Assembly: GCF_004122165.1 (NCBI RefSeq)
Contig: NZ_SBKO01000001.1
Span: forward strand, 744,001-808,000
DNA from: Flavobacterium amnicola
Lineage (GTDB): Bacteria; Bacteroidota; Bacteroidia; Flavobacteriales; Flavobacteriaceae
DNA length: 64,000 bases
Direction: 5' to 3'
Below, in pieces: positions 27,094 through 35,163 of this stretch. Numbering within the stretch: position 1 is the first letter of the stretch; each line of letters opens with the position of its first letter. Below the pieces are notes generated by a model. The model was not told where the DNA came from and did not search any database. It worked only from the letters and a program-made list of their open reading frames with translations. The translations under genes and the position numbers were made by a program.

Positions 27094-27984
27094 ATGAAAT
27101 ACGTTTTAACAGGTTCCACCGGAAATATTACAAAACCTTTGGCTTCAGCATTAATTACAGCCGGACACGAGGTGACAATCATTAGTAGTAATGCATCACG
27201 AAAAGATGAAATTGAAAAATTGGGAGCAAAAGCTGCCATCGGAAGTGTTTTGGATAAGGACTTTTTAACCAACACTTTTTTAGGAGCTGATGCTGTGTAT
27301 CTGATGATTCCACCAACATTTAGTGTGAGCGATTGGTTGGGTTATCAAAAAGAAGTGGCAGAAAACTTTGTCGTTGCAATTCAAGAAAGTGGTGTGACAA
27401 ACATTGTGCAATTGAGTAGCATCGGAGCACATATGGGGACAGGAGCAGGGCCCATTGACGGACTGGCTTATTTGGAAAATAGATTGACTCCTATAGAAGG
27501 AATCAATGTTGTGAAATTGCGCCCTTCGTACTTCTACACTAATTTCTACACGTTGGTCGATATGATTAAAAATGCAGGGATTTTGGGTTCGAATTTGGGT
27601 AGTGCCGATCAACAATTAGTTTTAACGCATCCTCACGATATAGCGAATGCTGCTGCGAAACAATTGTTAGCCTTGAATTTTAAGGGACAAAGTATCCAGT
27701 ACGTATCAAGTGATGTTCGTACGTTTTCGGATATTGTAAAAGTGATTGGTGAAGCGATTGGAAAGCCCGAATTGCCATGGCTGCTATTTTCAGATGAAGA
27801 CACCTTTCAAGGGATGACACAAGCGGGTCTTCCGGAGGTTTTTGCCAAAAGCTATGTGCAAATGGGCAAATCAATTCGAGAAGGTTTGATTCAGGAAGAT
27901 TACTTCAACAGAAATGAGCAACCACAAGGGAAAATAAAACTGGAAGAATTTGCCAAAGAATTTGCTCAGGGGTATAATCATTAA
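27094..27984 (+). CDS. NmrA-like NAD(P)-binding oxidoreductase
   Basis: This 296-residue protein has an N-terminal Rossmann fold (YVLTGSTGNITKPLASAL, then HEVTIISSNASRKDEIEKLG) and the atypical SDR features of NmrA/QOR2-like proteins: AVYLMIPPTF, VQLSSIGAHMG and VKLRPSYFYTNF. It may reduce a quinone or aldehyde, or act as a redox sensor; the substrate is unknown. Such genes are often controlled by a divergent HxlR regulator, as here. It ends 4 bases before its terminator. Confidence 0.85.
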   Translation: MKYVLTGSTGNITKPLASALITAGHEVTIISSNASRKDEIEKLGAKAAIGSVLDKDFLTNTFLGADAVYLMIPPTFSVSDWLGYQKEVAENFVVAIQESGVTNIVQLSSIGAHMGTGAGPIDGLAYLENRLTPIEGINVVKLRPSYFYTNFYTLVDMIKNAGILGSNLGSADQQLVLTHPHDIANAAAKQLLALNFKGQSIQYVSSDVRTFSDIVKVIGEAIGKPELPWLLFSDEDTFQGMTQAGLPEVFAKSYVQMGKSIREGLIQEDYFNRNEQPQGKIKLEEFAKEFAQGYNH

Positions 27985-27988
27985 AAGG

Positions 27989-28018
27989 AAATCCGCTTCA
28001 CAAGAGCGGATTTTTTTT
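27989..28018 (+). terminator. Terminator, copy B of a duplicated hairpin
   Basis: A 9-bp stem (27989-27997 with 28005-28013) is followed by T residues. The sequence is nearly identical to 26634-26664, differing mainly by A to G in the stem-loop. Confidence 0.82.
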
Positions 28019-28023
28019 ATTTT

Positions 28024-28047
28024 GTCATTGCGAAGAACGAAGCAATC
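28024..28047. repeat. REP-like palindromic repeat, copy 2
   Basis: GTCATTGCGA and CGAAGCAATC half-sites are separated by four bases, with one base difference from the copy at 21810. It touches the stop codon of the Lrp-type regulator gene. Confidence 0.7.
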
Positions 28048-28517
28048 TACAGCTGAATTTGACGTTCAATTTGTTGGTCTAAGGAAATAAAGGTTTCCGT
28101 TCTGGAAACGCCTTCTATTGCTTGAATTTTGGTGTTTAATAAATGCATCAAATGCTCGTTATCCCGACAAATGATTTTAATCAAAATACTCCAATTTCCG
28201 GTAGTGTAATGACACTCCAATACTTCTGGTATTTTTTTCAAATCCCTCACTGCTTCTGCATTTCGAGCCGCTTTATCCAGATAAATACCTACAAAAGCCA
28301 TCGTGCTATAGCCTAAAACCTTAGTGTTTACGATTAATTTGGAAGAAGAAATGACATTCGCTTCTTCCAATTTTCGCAAACGTTGGTGAATGGCTGCGCC
28401 AGAAATTCCGATTTTGTTGGCAATTTGCAAAATGGGTTTTCGTGCATCATCCATCAAATCACGGAGGATTTCTTTGTCGATACCGTCTATTTCAATTTGT
28501 AAGTGGTTTATTTTCAT
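28047..28517 (-). CDS. Lrp/AsnC family transcriptional regulator
   Basis: This regulator of about 156 residues has an N-terminal winged helix (IDGIDKEILRDLMDDARKP, ISGAAIHQRLRKLEEANVI) and a C-terminal RAM/ligand-binding domain (GYSTMAFVGIYL, ECHYTTGNWSILIKI). The ATG at 28517 (MKINHLQIEIDGID) is preferred to the frame start at 28547. Lrp/AsnC proteins sense amino acids and control their metabolism. The saccharopine dehydrogenase-like gene lies 0.8 kb away with one gene between; a link to lysine metabolism is only a guess. Confidence 0.9.
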   Translation of the reverse strand: MKINHLQIEIDGIDKEILRDLMDDARKPILQIANKIGISGAAIHQRLRKLEEANVISSSKLIVNTKVLGYSTMAFVGIYLDKAARNAEAVRDLKKIPEVLECHYTTGNWSILIKIICRDNEHLMHLLNTKIQAIEGVSRTETFISLDQQIERQIQL

Positions 28518-28667
28518 TTTAATAAAATTTGAAAGATAAATATACAATTTTATGTCGAATCGAAACTATAATACCTCTATTGATAACTAAATAGTAGTAA
28601 TACAATAAAATAAAAATGTTATCGTTTCATTATCAACCTACTATGTTTAACCTTCAAATCTAAAAGA

Positions 28668-29282
28668 ATGAAAATCATTGCAATTCAAAGATGGCAACTA
28701 CTATTGTTTTTACTATTCATCGGAACAATCACTACTGCTCAGGAAACACCGTCTACCTCAACCACAATAATTAATCAGTTTGATCATATTTTAACTCAAT
28801 CGGAAAGTTATCGGGATTTACAAATTGTAAAGCGAAAATGGATCGAAAACCTTAAAGAAAGTGTCACCCATTCCTACTCGAACCTGGAAGCCCAATTGAC
28901 AGATTCAAAAGCGATGGTTCAACAGCAAAAAAGTGAAATAGAGAATTTAAAAACAAAGCTTGAACAAACCAATGCTTCGCTTTCCAAATATACCAATGCG
29001 GGACCAACGGTGATATTTTTAGGAATTGAATTCAATCAATTCGTTTTTGGAACATTGTTCAGTATTCTCTTTTTTGGATCCTTGATTTTAACATGTATTT
29101 TCGCCATAAAATATAACAAATCCAATGAATTGACGCTAAACGCTAAAAGTGTTTTGGTGGAATTGGAAGAAGAATATCAAGAGTACAAAAGAAAAACCAT
29201 TGAACGCGAACAAAAAATAAGCCGTCAATTACAGGACGAAATCAACAAACAAAAGCATTTCATTCAGATGAAGGTTTCGTAA
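28668..29282 (+). CDS. Membrane protein with two coiled-coil regions, unknown function
   Basis: I do not recognise a functional domain in this 204-residue protein. It has a signal peptide or N-terminal helix (ending near TTAQE), a predicted coiled coil at about 60-108 (LEAQLTDSK to KTKLEQTNAS), one transmembrane helix at about 122-146, and a cytoplasmic helical tail rich in Glu, Lys and Gln (about 150-200). I recall that some similar flavobacterial proteins carry a tRNA methyltransferase name; no such domain is visible here. It is monocistronic with a strong terminator. Confidence 0.75.
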   Translation: MKIIAIQRWQLLLFLLFIGTITTAQETPSTSTTIINQFDHILTQSESYRDLQIVKRKWIENLKESVTHSYSNLEAQLTDSKAMVQQQKSEIENLKTKLEQTNASLSKYTNAGPTVIFLGIEFNQFVFGTLFSILFFGSLILTCIFAIKYNKSNELTLNAKSVLVELEEEYQEYKRKTIEREQKISRQLQDEINKQKHFIQMKVS

Positions 29283-29285
29283 ACG

Positions 29286-29321
29286 AAAAAGACCTATTTT
29301 CAAATGAAAATAGGTCTTTTT
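29286..29321 (+). terminator. Terminator after the coiled-coil membrane protein gene
   Basis: A 17-bp perfect stem (29286-29302 with 29305-29321) starts with A residues and ends with five T. It lies between convergent genes and could work in both directions. Confidence 0.88.
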
Positions 29322-29339
29322 ACAATAACGTAATCAGTT

Positions 29340-30692
29340 TTAATTGTAACCGTTATAGGGTACTTCTTTTTCGTGAAATAACACACCGTATTGTTCCAAT
29401 TCTTTTAAAATTGGTAAATACACTTCTTCTTTGATAGGAAGTTGTACTCCAGGGGTTTTTATATTCCCATTTAAAATTTGCAGGGTTGCCATAGCCACCG
29501 GCAAGCCTACCGTTTTTGCCATCGCTGTGTAGGTTTGATCATCGCCGATGCACACCATAGTAGCATCAATTTGTTTGCGTTCGCCATTCAATTCATACCC
29601 AAATTTGTGGTACATGACAATCATGTCTTTATCATCCGGTTGTAGGGTCCAGCTTTCGGTAAGTATTTTTTCTAGCATTTGAGCCGGAGTCGCATTTTTT
29701 AAGCCTACGATTCGGTTTGGGTTGAATAAATCCAATTCGACCAATTTATCCCACATGACATCGTCTTGGTCAATTTTTAATTGGTGGCGCAATTTGATTT
29801 CAACCGAATCCGTTGGGTGATACGGCAAGAATAGATTTACAAATTCTCTAAAGCTCATGTTTTCAGAATCATCAATCACATACGTGTCATCGGTCATTCC
29901 TAACTGTACGAACATGTCCCAAGCCTTCGAATAACCTACTCTTCGAATGGTACCACGATATACAGTAAGGGCATTATCTAATCCGTATACGCTTCTGTAT
30001 TTTAAAGAATCGCGATTGGCATAGACTTCAAATCGGCCATAGTTTTCTACTTCTAAAAATTCGGTTCTTCTAAATAATTTATTGTACGGAATGTATTTGT
30101 ACGTACCTTCCTGTATGAATTTGGCAGCACCCCCTTGACCTGCTAAAACAACGTTGCGTGGTGCCCAAGTAAATTTATAATTCCAAAGATTGGTGTCGCT
30201 TTCAGGTGCTACTAATCCACCACAAAACGATTCGAATAATATGATTTTTCCACCTTTGTCGCGAATTTCATCAATAACTTTCATAGCGCTCATATGGTCT
30301 ATTCCGGGATCAAGTCCGACTTCGTTCATGAAAACCAATCCGTTTTCTTTGGCTTGTGCATCTAAGCTTTGCATCGCATCACTGATATAAGAGGCAGTCA
30401 CCATGTGCTTTTTGTAAGCAATACAATCTTTGGCGACTTCGATATGCATGTGAGCAGGCAACATCGAAATCACAATGTCGGCTTTTTGAATTTCACTCTG
30501 ACGTTGTGTTTCATTATGAATGTCTAAAGCAATCGCTGTGGCATTTTTATGACCTTTGGTTTTGCGTAAGGCTAATTCTAAGGACAAATCACCAATGGTA
30601 AGGTGTAAATTTTCACTTTCAGATTTCTCTAAAAGGTATTTTATAAGCGAAGAAGCAGAACGACCTGCTCCAATGATAAGTACATTTCTCAT
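29340..30692 (-). CDS. Saccharopine dehydrogenase family protein
   Basis: This protein of about 450 residues has an N-terminal Rossmann fold (MRNVLIIGAGRSASSLIKYL) and the saccharopine dehydrogenase C-terminal domain (MNEVGLDPGIDHMSAMKVID, FESFCGGLVAPESDTNLWNYKF). Relatives interconvert saccharopine, glutamate and aminoadipate semialdehyde in lysine catabolism; that role is likely but not proven. The ATG at 30692 is chosen because the fold starts there; the frame opens at 30713. Confidence 0.88.
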   Translation of the reverse strand: MRNVLIIGAGRSASSLIKYLLEKSESENLHLTIGDLSLELALRKTKGHKNATAIALDIHNETQRQSEIQKADIVISMLPAHMHIEVAKDCIAYKKHMVTASYISDAMQSLDAQAKENGLVFMNEVGLDPGIDHMSAMKVIDEIRDKGGKIILFESFCGGLVAPESDTNLWNYKFTWAPRNVVLAGQGGAAKFIQEGTYKYIPYNKLFRRTEFLEVENYGRFEVYANRDSLKYRSVYGLDNALTVYRGTIRRVGYSKAWDMFVQLGMTDDTYVIDDSENMSFREFVNLFLPYHPTDSVEIKLRHQLKIDQDDVMWDKLVELDLFNPNRIVGLKNATPAQMLEKILTESWTLQPDDKDMIVMYHKFGYELNGERKQIDATMVCIGDDQTYTAMAKTVGLPVAMATLQILNGNIKTPGVQLPIKEEVYLPILKELEQYGVLFHEKEVPYNGYN

Positions 30693-30785
30693 TTTGATTG
30701 GAAAAAAAATCACACAAATGTAGTAAAATGTTATTTTTTTGAAAGTCTTTAGTGAAGAAATGCTAAAAAATTAATTGTGCTGTCG

Positions 30786-30793
30786 TATTTTTG
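30786..30793 (+). promoter_or_regulatory. -7 element of the DUF423 gene
   Basis: TATTTTTG matches the -7 consensus and lies 14 bases before the ATG at 30808. No matching -33 TTG is seen. Confidence 0.4.
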
Positions 30794-30807
30794 AAGAAAA
30801 ATAATTC

Positions 30808-31194
30808 ATGGAAAAGAAAATTTTACTGACCGCTTTGTGTTTTGGATTAGCATCAATTGTTTTGGGTGCTTTTGGTGCCCATGCGCTTAAAAAAGTGATG
30901 AGCCCAGACCAATTAGGTTCCTTTGAAGTAGGAGTACGTTATATGATGTATCACGCCTTATTTTTACTGTTTGTAAGCAGTACTTCTTTTTTATTACCAG
31001 AACAAAAAAATGTGGTGTATAATTTAGCTTTACTGGGCACGCTCTTTTTTTCTGTTTCCATTTTTTTATTGTCAACAAGTGGTATTTCGGGAGTAAATTT
31101 TAAATTTTTAGGACCGATCACTCCTATTGGTGGATTGTTATTAATTGCTGCTTGGGGCATGACTTTCTTCTATATTATCACAAAAAAAGGATAA
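30808..31194 (+). CDS. DUF423 family membrane protein
   Basis: This 128-residue protein has four membrane helices and the DUF423 signatures: FGLASIVLGAFGAHALKK, VRYMMYHALFLL and a Gly/Pro-rich C-terminal GPITPIGGLLLIAAW. The family (YwdK/YgdD-like) sits in the inner membrane and its function is unknown. It lies upstream of pckA, which has its own -7 element. Confidence 0.9.
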   Translation: MEKKILLTALCFGLASIVLGAFGAHALKKVMSPDQLGSFEVGVRYMMYHALFLLFVSSTSFLLPEQKNVVYNLALLGTLFFSVSIFLLSTSGISGVNFKFLGPITPIGGLLLIAAWGMTFFYIITKKG

Positions 31195-31221
31195 ACACTA
31201 AAGCAATTCAAATAATATTTT

Positions 31222-31229
31222 TACTTTTG
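31222..31229 (+). promoter_or_regulatory. -7 element of pckA
   Basis: TACTTTTG fits the -7 consensus, 34 bases before the ATG at 31264. A -33 TTG is not obvious. Confidence 0.45.
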
Positions 31230-31263
31230 CCGTTATAAAAAAACACAACATATCGTAAAATTT

Positions 31264-32889
31264 ATGGAAACATACACCCCAGCTACGAATACGATTTCGT
31301 TAGAAAAATACGGAATCAAGGACGTTAAAGAAATTGTATATAATCCTTCATACGAACTATTATATCAGGAAGAACTAAATCCGAACTTAGAAGGATTTGA
31401 AAGAGGACAGTTGACAGAGCTTGGCGCTGTTAACGTAATGACAGGTGAGTTCACAGGTCGTTCTCCTAAAGATAAATACATTGTAAAAGATGCTACAACC
31501 GAAAATACTATTTGGTGGACCTCTGACAAAGCAGTAAACGATAACAAACCAATTTCTACCGACACTTGGAAAGCGTTAAAAGAGAACACAGTTTCTCAAT
31601 TATCTGCTAAAAGATTATTTGTGGTAGATGCTTTTTGTGGGGCGAACGAGAACACACGTTTAAAAGTTCGTTTCATCATGGAAGTAGCTTGGCAAGCACA
31701 CTTTGTAACGAATATGTTTATTCGACCAACAGCTGAAGAATTGAAGAATTTTGGTGAGCCTGATTTCGTGGTAATGAATGGTTCTAAATCTACTTTCAAG
31801 GATTATGCCGCGCATAATTTAAATTCGGAAGTATATGTTGCTTTCAACTTAACAGAAAAAATTCAGTTAATTGGTGGAACTTGGTACGGTGGTGAAATGA
31901 AAAAAGGTTTATTTGCCTTAATGAATTATTACTTACCATTAAAAGGAATTTCTTCGATGCACTGTTCTGCCAATAAAGGTAAAGACGGCGATGTTGCAGT
32001 ATTCTTCGGATTATCTGGAACAGGAAAAACAACGTTATCAACCGATCCAAAGCGTGAATTAATTGGAGACGATGAGCATGGATGGGATAATGATGGTGTT
32101 TTCAACTTTGAAGGTGGATGTTATGCAAAAACTATCGATTTAAGTAAAGAAAACGAACCCGATATTTTTAATGCAATCCGTAAAGATGCCTTATTAGAAA
32201 ACGTTACGGTTGATGCTAACGGAAAAATAGATTTCAAAGACGGTTCCGTTACACAAAATACGCGTGTTTCGTACCCAATTAATCATATCGATAATATTGT
32301 TAAACCAGTTTCTAAAGCGGGTCATGCCAATAAAGTAATCTTCTTAACAGCAGATGCTTTTGGAGTGATGCCTCCGGTTTCTAAGTTGACTCCAGAACAA
32401 ACAAAATACTACTTCTTATCCGGTTTCACAGCTAAATTAGCGGGAACGGAAAGAGGAGTAACACAACCAGAGCCAACTTTCTCTGCGTGTTTCGGAAAAG
32501 CCTTTTTAACGTTACACCCTACAAAATATGGTGAAGAGTTGGTAAAGAAAATGGAAGAGCACCAAGCGACTGCTTATATGGTGAATACAGGTTGGAATGG
32601 TACCGGAAAACGTATTTCTATTAAAGATACGCGTGCTATCATTGATGCAATTTTAGATGGTTCTATCGAAAAATCAGAAACCACTGTAGTACCGGTATTT
32701 AACTTCGCTGTACCCACTGCATTACCAAATGTAGAAACTAGTATTTTAGATCCAAGAAATACCTACGCTGACGCTGCTGAATGGACTACCAAAGCAGAAG
32801 ATTTAGCAGGAAGATTTATTAAAAACTTCGTTCAATATACTGACAATGAAGAAGGTAAAAACCTTGTTCAAGCAGGACCACAATTATAA
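31264..32889 (+). CDS. pckA: Phosphoenolpyruvate carboxykinase (ATP)
   Basis: At 541 residues this matches the ATP-dependent enzyme, which converts oxaloacetate to phosphoenolpyruvate in gluconeogenesis. Signatures include [12 protein letters not shown] near the N-terminus, [18 protein letters not shown], the P-loop [11 protein letters not shown], the metal-binding [10 protein letters not shown] and the [13 protein letters not shown] loop. Together with pgk it supports an active gluconeogenic route. It is followed by a bidirectional terminator shared with rnpA. Confidence 0.98.
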   Translation: METYTPATNTISLEKYGIKDVKEIVYNPSYELLYQEELNPNLEGFERGQLTELGAVNVMTGEFTGRSPKDKYIVKDATTENTIWWTSDKAVNDNKPISTDTWKALKENTVSQLSAKRLFVVDAFCGANENTRLKVRFIMEVAWQAHFVTNMFIRPTAEELKNFGEPDFVVMNGSKSTFKDYAAHNLNSEVYVAFNLTEKIQLIGGTWYGGEMKKGLFALMNYYLPLKGISSMHCSANKGKDGDVAVFFGLSGTGKTTLSTDPKRELIGDDEHGWDNDGVFNFEGGCYAKTIDLSKENEPDIFNAIRKDALLENVTVDANGKIDFKDGSVTQNTRVSYPINHIDNIVKPVSKAGHANKVIFLTADAFGVMPPVSKLTPEQTKYYFLSGFTAKLAGTERGVTQPEPTFSACFGKAFLTLHPTKYGEELVKKMEEHQATAYMVNTGWNGTGKRISIKDTRAIIDAILDGSIEKSETTVVPVFNFAVPTALPNVETSILDPRNTYADAAEWTTKAEDLAGRFIKNFVQYTDNEEGKNLVQAGPQL

Positions 32890-32916
32890 TACGATTATTA
32901 ATTCTATTGAATAGAG

Positions 32917-32948
32917 AAAAAGAGTTCCGAATTTCGGAACTCTTTTTT
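32917..32948. terminator. Bidirectional terminator between pckA and rnpA
   Basis: Arms 32917-32931 and 32933-32947 are fully complementary, with A and T runs at the ends. It serves both converging genes. Confidence 0.88.
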
Positions 32949-33324
32949 ATTTGTCTTGAATCGCCTCTACAAACTTTTCAAAAAGACGGATGGTTTTCTC
33001 GTTGATTTCTTGATACGAAAGTTTGTCTTTGGTTTGATAGAAAAACATGATGGCGTAAGGCTGATTAAGGTGTTCCAAAAGGATGTGCTTGTTTAAACGG
33101 TAGGTTTCTCGTAACACCCGTTTAAAATAATTCCGATCTACAGCCTTTTTAAAGTATTTTTTAGAAACTGAAACCCCGAATTTAATCACCTCATCATTTT
33201 CCAACGCAATAGGCGCAAAAACCAATCGCAACGGGTATTTCGACACCGATTTTCCTTCCGAAAAAAGAAGATCGATGGCGGTTTTGCTTTTGAGCTTTTC
33301 GTGTTTGGGGTAGGTGTTCTTCAT
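32947..33324 (-). CDS. rnpA: Ribonuclease P protein component
   Basis: This 125-residue basic protein is the RNase P protein subunit that helps the RNA subunit mature tRNA 5' ends. Signatures are KLKSKTAIDLLFSEGKSV at the N-terminus and the RNR-type motif KKAVDRNYFKRVLRETYRL. The usual neighbour rpmH is not present. Upstream lies ggt, 63 bases away in the same direction, so it may be part of that transcript or have its own promoter. Confidence 0.93.
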   Translation of the reverse strand: MKNTYPKHEKLKSKTAIDLLFSEGKSVSKYPLRLVFAPIALENDEVIKFGVSVSKKYFKKAVDRNYFKRVLRETYRLNKHILLEHLNQPYAIMFFYQTKDKLSYQEINEKTIRLFEKFVEAIQDK

Positions 33325-33387
33325 GGTTTACATTGAAGCCGCAAAAATACAAAAGATTACCTGATTCGATAGTATATTAATCTGCAA

Positions 33388-35073
33388 TTAATAACCGGCT
33401 GCGCCTCCATCCGGACTTGAAGAATCGGAAACTCCAACATACACCTTAAAGGCTTCTAAATACGTGATACCCATGAGTTCCCCAAGAGTATCAATTTCTT
33501 GTAACTGATGTCCCATTTTTTCTAATGCCACTTTTGTATCGGGTGATAGGAGATTTTTTTCATAAACGATAGTATCGGGAAGCCACTGATGGTGTATTTT
33601 CATGGCTTCAATAGCTTTGTCAATAGGCATGTCGTACCCCAAAACATTCAGTACGGTTTGAAAAACAGTATTGATGATGGTTCTCCCTCCCGGCGAACCG
33701 ATAATTAAATAGGGTTTGCCGTTTTTAGCAACAATGGTGGGTGACATGCTCGAAAGCATTCTTTTTTCGGGAGCAATTATGTTTGCTGCAGAACCTATTT
33801 GTCCGTCGGTTGTGGTGACACCAGGCACGGGGTTAAAGTCTCCCATTTCATTATTAAAAATAAACCCAAGTTTGTCGGAACCCATTTTAGACCCGTAAGA
33901 ATCTTCCAAAGTATAGGTCATTGAAACCGCATTTCCATCTTTATCCACTACTGAAAAATGGGTAGTATTGTTGCCGTCGTATGATTGTCCAAATTTACTC
34001 GGATCGCTCACAGAAGCTTTATTTTTGTCGATATTTTTAAATCGCATCGCAGCAAATTCTTTGGAGATTAATTTCTCTATTGGAATGTTTTTATTAAAGT
34101 CAGGATCTCCTAAATGAGCCGCACGATCAGCAAAGGCTCTTCGCATGACTTCGGTTATTAAATGCACATATTTTGTCGAATTAAACGGAATGGAATCAAA
34201 ATTAGCCAATTCCATCATGTTCATCATTTCGATTAAGGCAGTACCACCAGAACTTGGTGGCGGCATGGTATAAATTTCATAGCCTTTAAAAGTGCCTTTT
34301 ATCGGTTTACGCTCAACGGCAATATACTTTTCCAGGTCTTTTTTGGTGATAATGCCTCCATTTTTTTTCATGAAATTTTCAATTTCGGCGGCCACTTCCC
34401 CTTTGTAAAAGCCATCTTGCCCTTTGTCGCGAATGAGTTCCAGGGTTTGGGCAAGTGCAGGTTGCTTCCACAATTCTCCGGGTTTGGTAATTTTTGCAGT
34501 GTCGCTTTTAAAATAATTCGCTAAAAATTCATTTGATTTATAGGTATCAGTATAGCTAAGAGCTTGAAAATACAAGCCCCATGGCATGGTGAAGCCTTTT
34601 TGAGCCAAATCGACAGCCGGTTGTACCAATTCTCGCCAAGGTAATTTCCCATATTTTTGATGTGCCAAATACAGGCCAGCTACAGTACCCGGCACTCCGA
34701 TTGCTTTTGCACTATCGTGATTGCTGTTTTCGATTAATTTACCGTTACCATCTAAAAACATGTTGGGCGATGCAGCGAGTGGTGCTTTTTCTCGAAAATC
34801 GATGGTAGTTGCTTCGCCGGATGCTTTTCTAAAAACTAAAAAACCTCCTCCTCCGATATTGCCGGCTTCCGGATGGGTTACGGCTAGTGCAAAAGCAGTT
34901 GCAATACTTGCATCGATGGCATTTCCTCCTTTTTTGAGAATAGCGACACCCACTTGAGAAGCTACAGTATTGGAAGATACCACCATTCCGTTTTGACCAT
35001 ACGTCTGAGCAGTGCTTTGGAAAGGATTCCATAAAAGGATAAAGAAGTAAAACAGCAGTATTGTTTTTTTCAT
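33388..35073 (-). CDS. ggt: Gamma-glutamyltransferase
   Basis: This 561-residue precursor has a signal peptide (cleavage near STAQT) and the full GGT fold. The autocatalytic cleavage site is at Thr370 in NNTTHFSVVDKDGNAVS, giving large and small subunits. GNIGGGGFLV, FREKAP and the late SSMSPTIV and GSPGGRTI segments complete the active site. It hydrolyses or transfers the gamma-glutamyl group of glutathione in the periplasm. It is probably transcribed separately from the M1 peptidase gene upstream, which ends in a terminator. Confidence 0.96.
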   Translation of the reverse strand: MKKTILLFYFFILLWNPFQSTAQTYGQNGMVVSSNTVASQVGVAILKKGGNAIDASIATAFALAVTHPEAGNIGGGGFLVFRKASGEATTIDFREKAPLAASPNMFLDGNGKLIENSNHDSAKAIGVPGTVAGLYLAHQKYGKLPWRELVQPAVDLAQKGFTMPWGLYFQALSYTDTYKSNEFLANYFKSDTAKITKPGELWKQPALAQTLELIRDKGQDGFYKGEVAAEIENFMKKNGGIITKKDLEKYIAVERKPIKGTFKGYEIYTMPPPSSGGTALIEMMNMMELANFDSIPFNSTKYVHLITEVMRRAFADRAAHLGDPDFNKNIPIEKLISKEFAAMRFKNIDKNKASVSDPSKFGQSYDGNNTTHFSVVDKDGNAVSMTYTLEDSYGSKMGSDKLGFIFNNEMGDFNPVPGVTTTDGQIGSAANIIAPEKRMLSSMSPTIVAKNGKPYLIIGSPGGRTIINTVFQTVLNVLGYDMPIDKAIEAMKIHHQWLPDTIVYEKNLLSPDTKVALEKMGHQLQEIDTLGELMGITYLEAFKVYVGVSDSSSPDGGAAGY

Positions 35074-35136
35074 GATTGTTTTTTTAGTGTTGGTTGTTGC
35101 CGTTGTTTTAGTTTAGAGGGGTTTTGTAAATTTAAT

Positions 35137-35162
35137 AAAAAAGGACTCAGCTGAGTCCTTTT
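35137..35162 (-). terminator. Terminator after the M1 peptidase gene
   Basis: A 24-base perfect palindrome at 35139-35162 is followed, on the minus strand, by further T residues. It directly follows the stop codon. Confidence 0.82.
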
Positions 35163-35163
35163 A

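Noticed and set aside
26662..27984. Toxin-antitoxin or defence pair
   Set aside because: The two proteins are clearly an HxlR regulator and an NmrA-like oxidoreductase.
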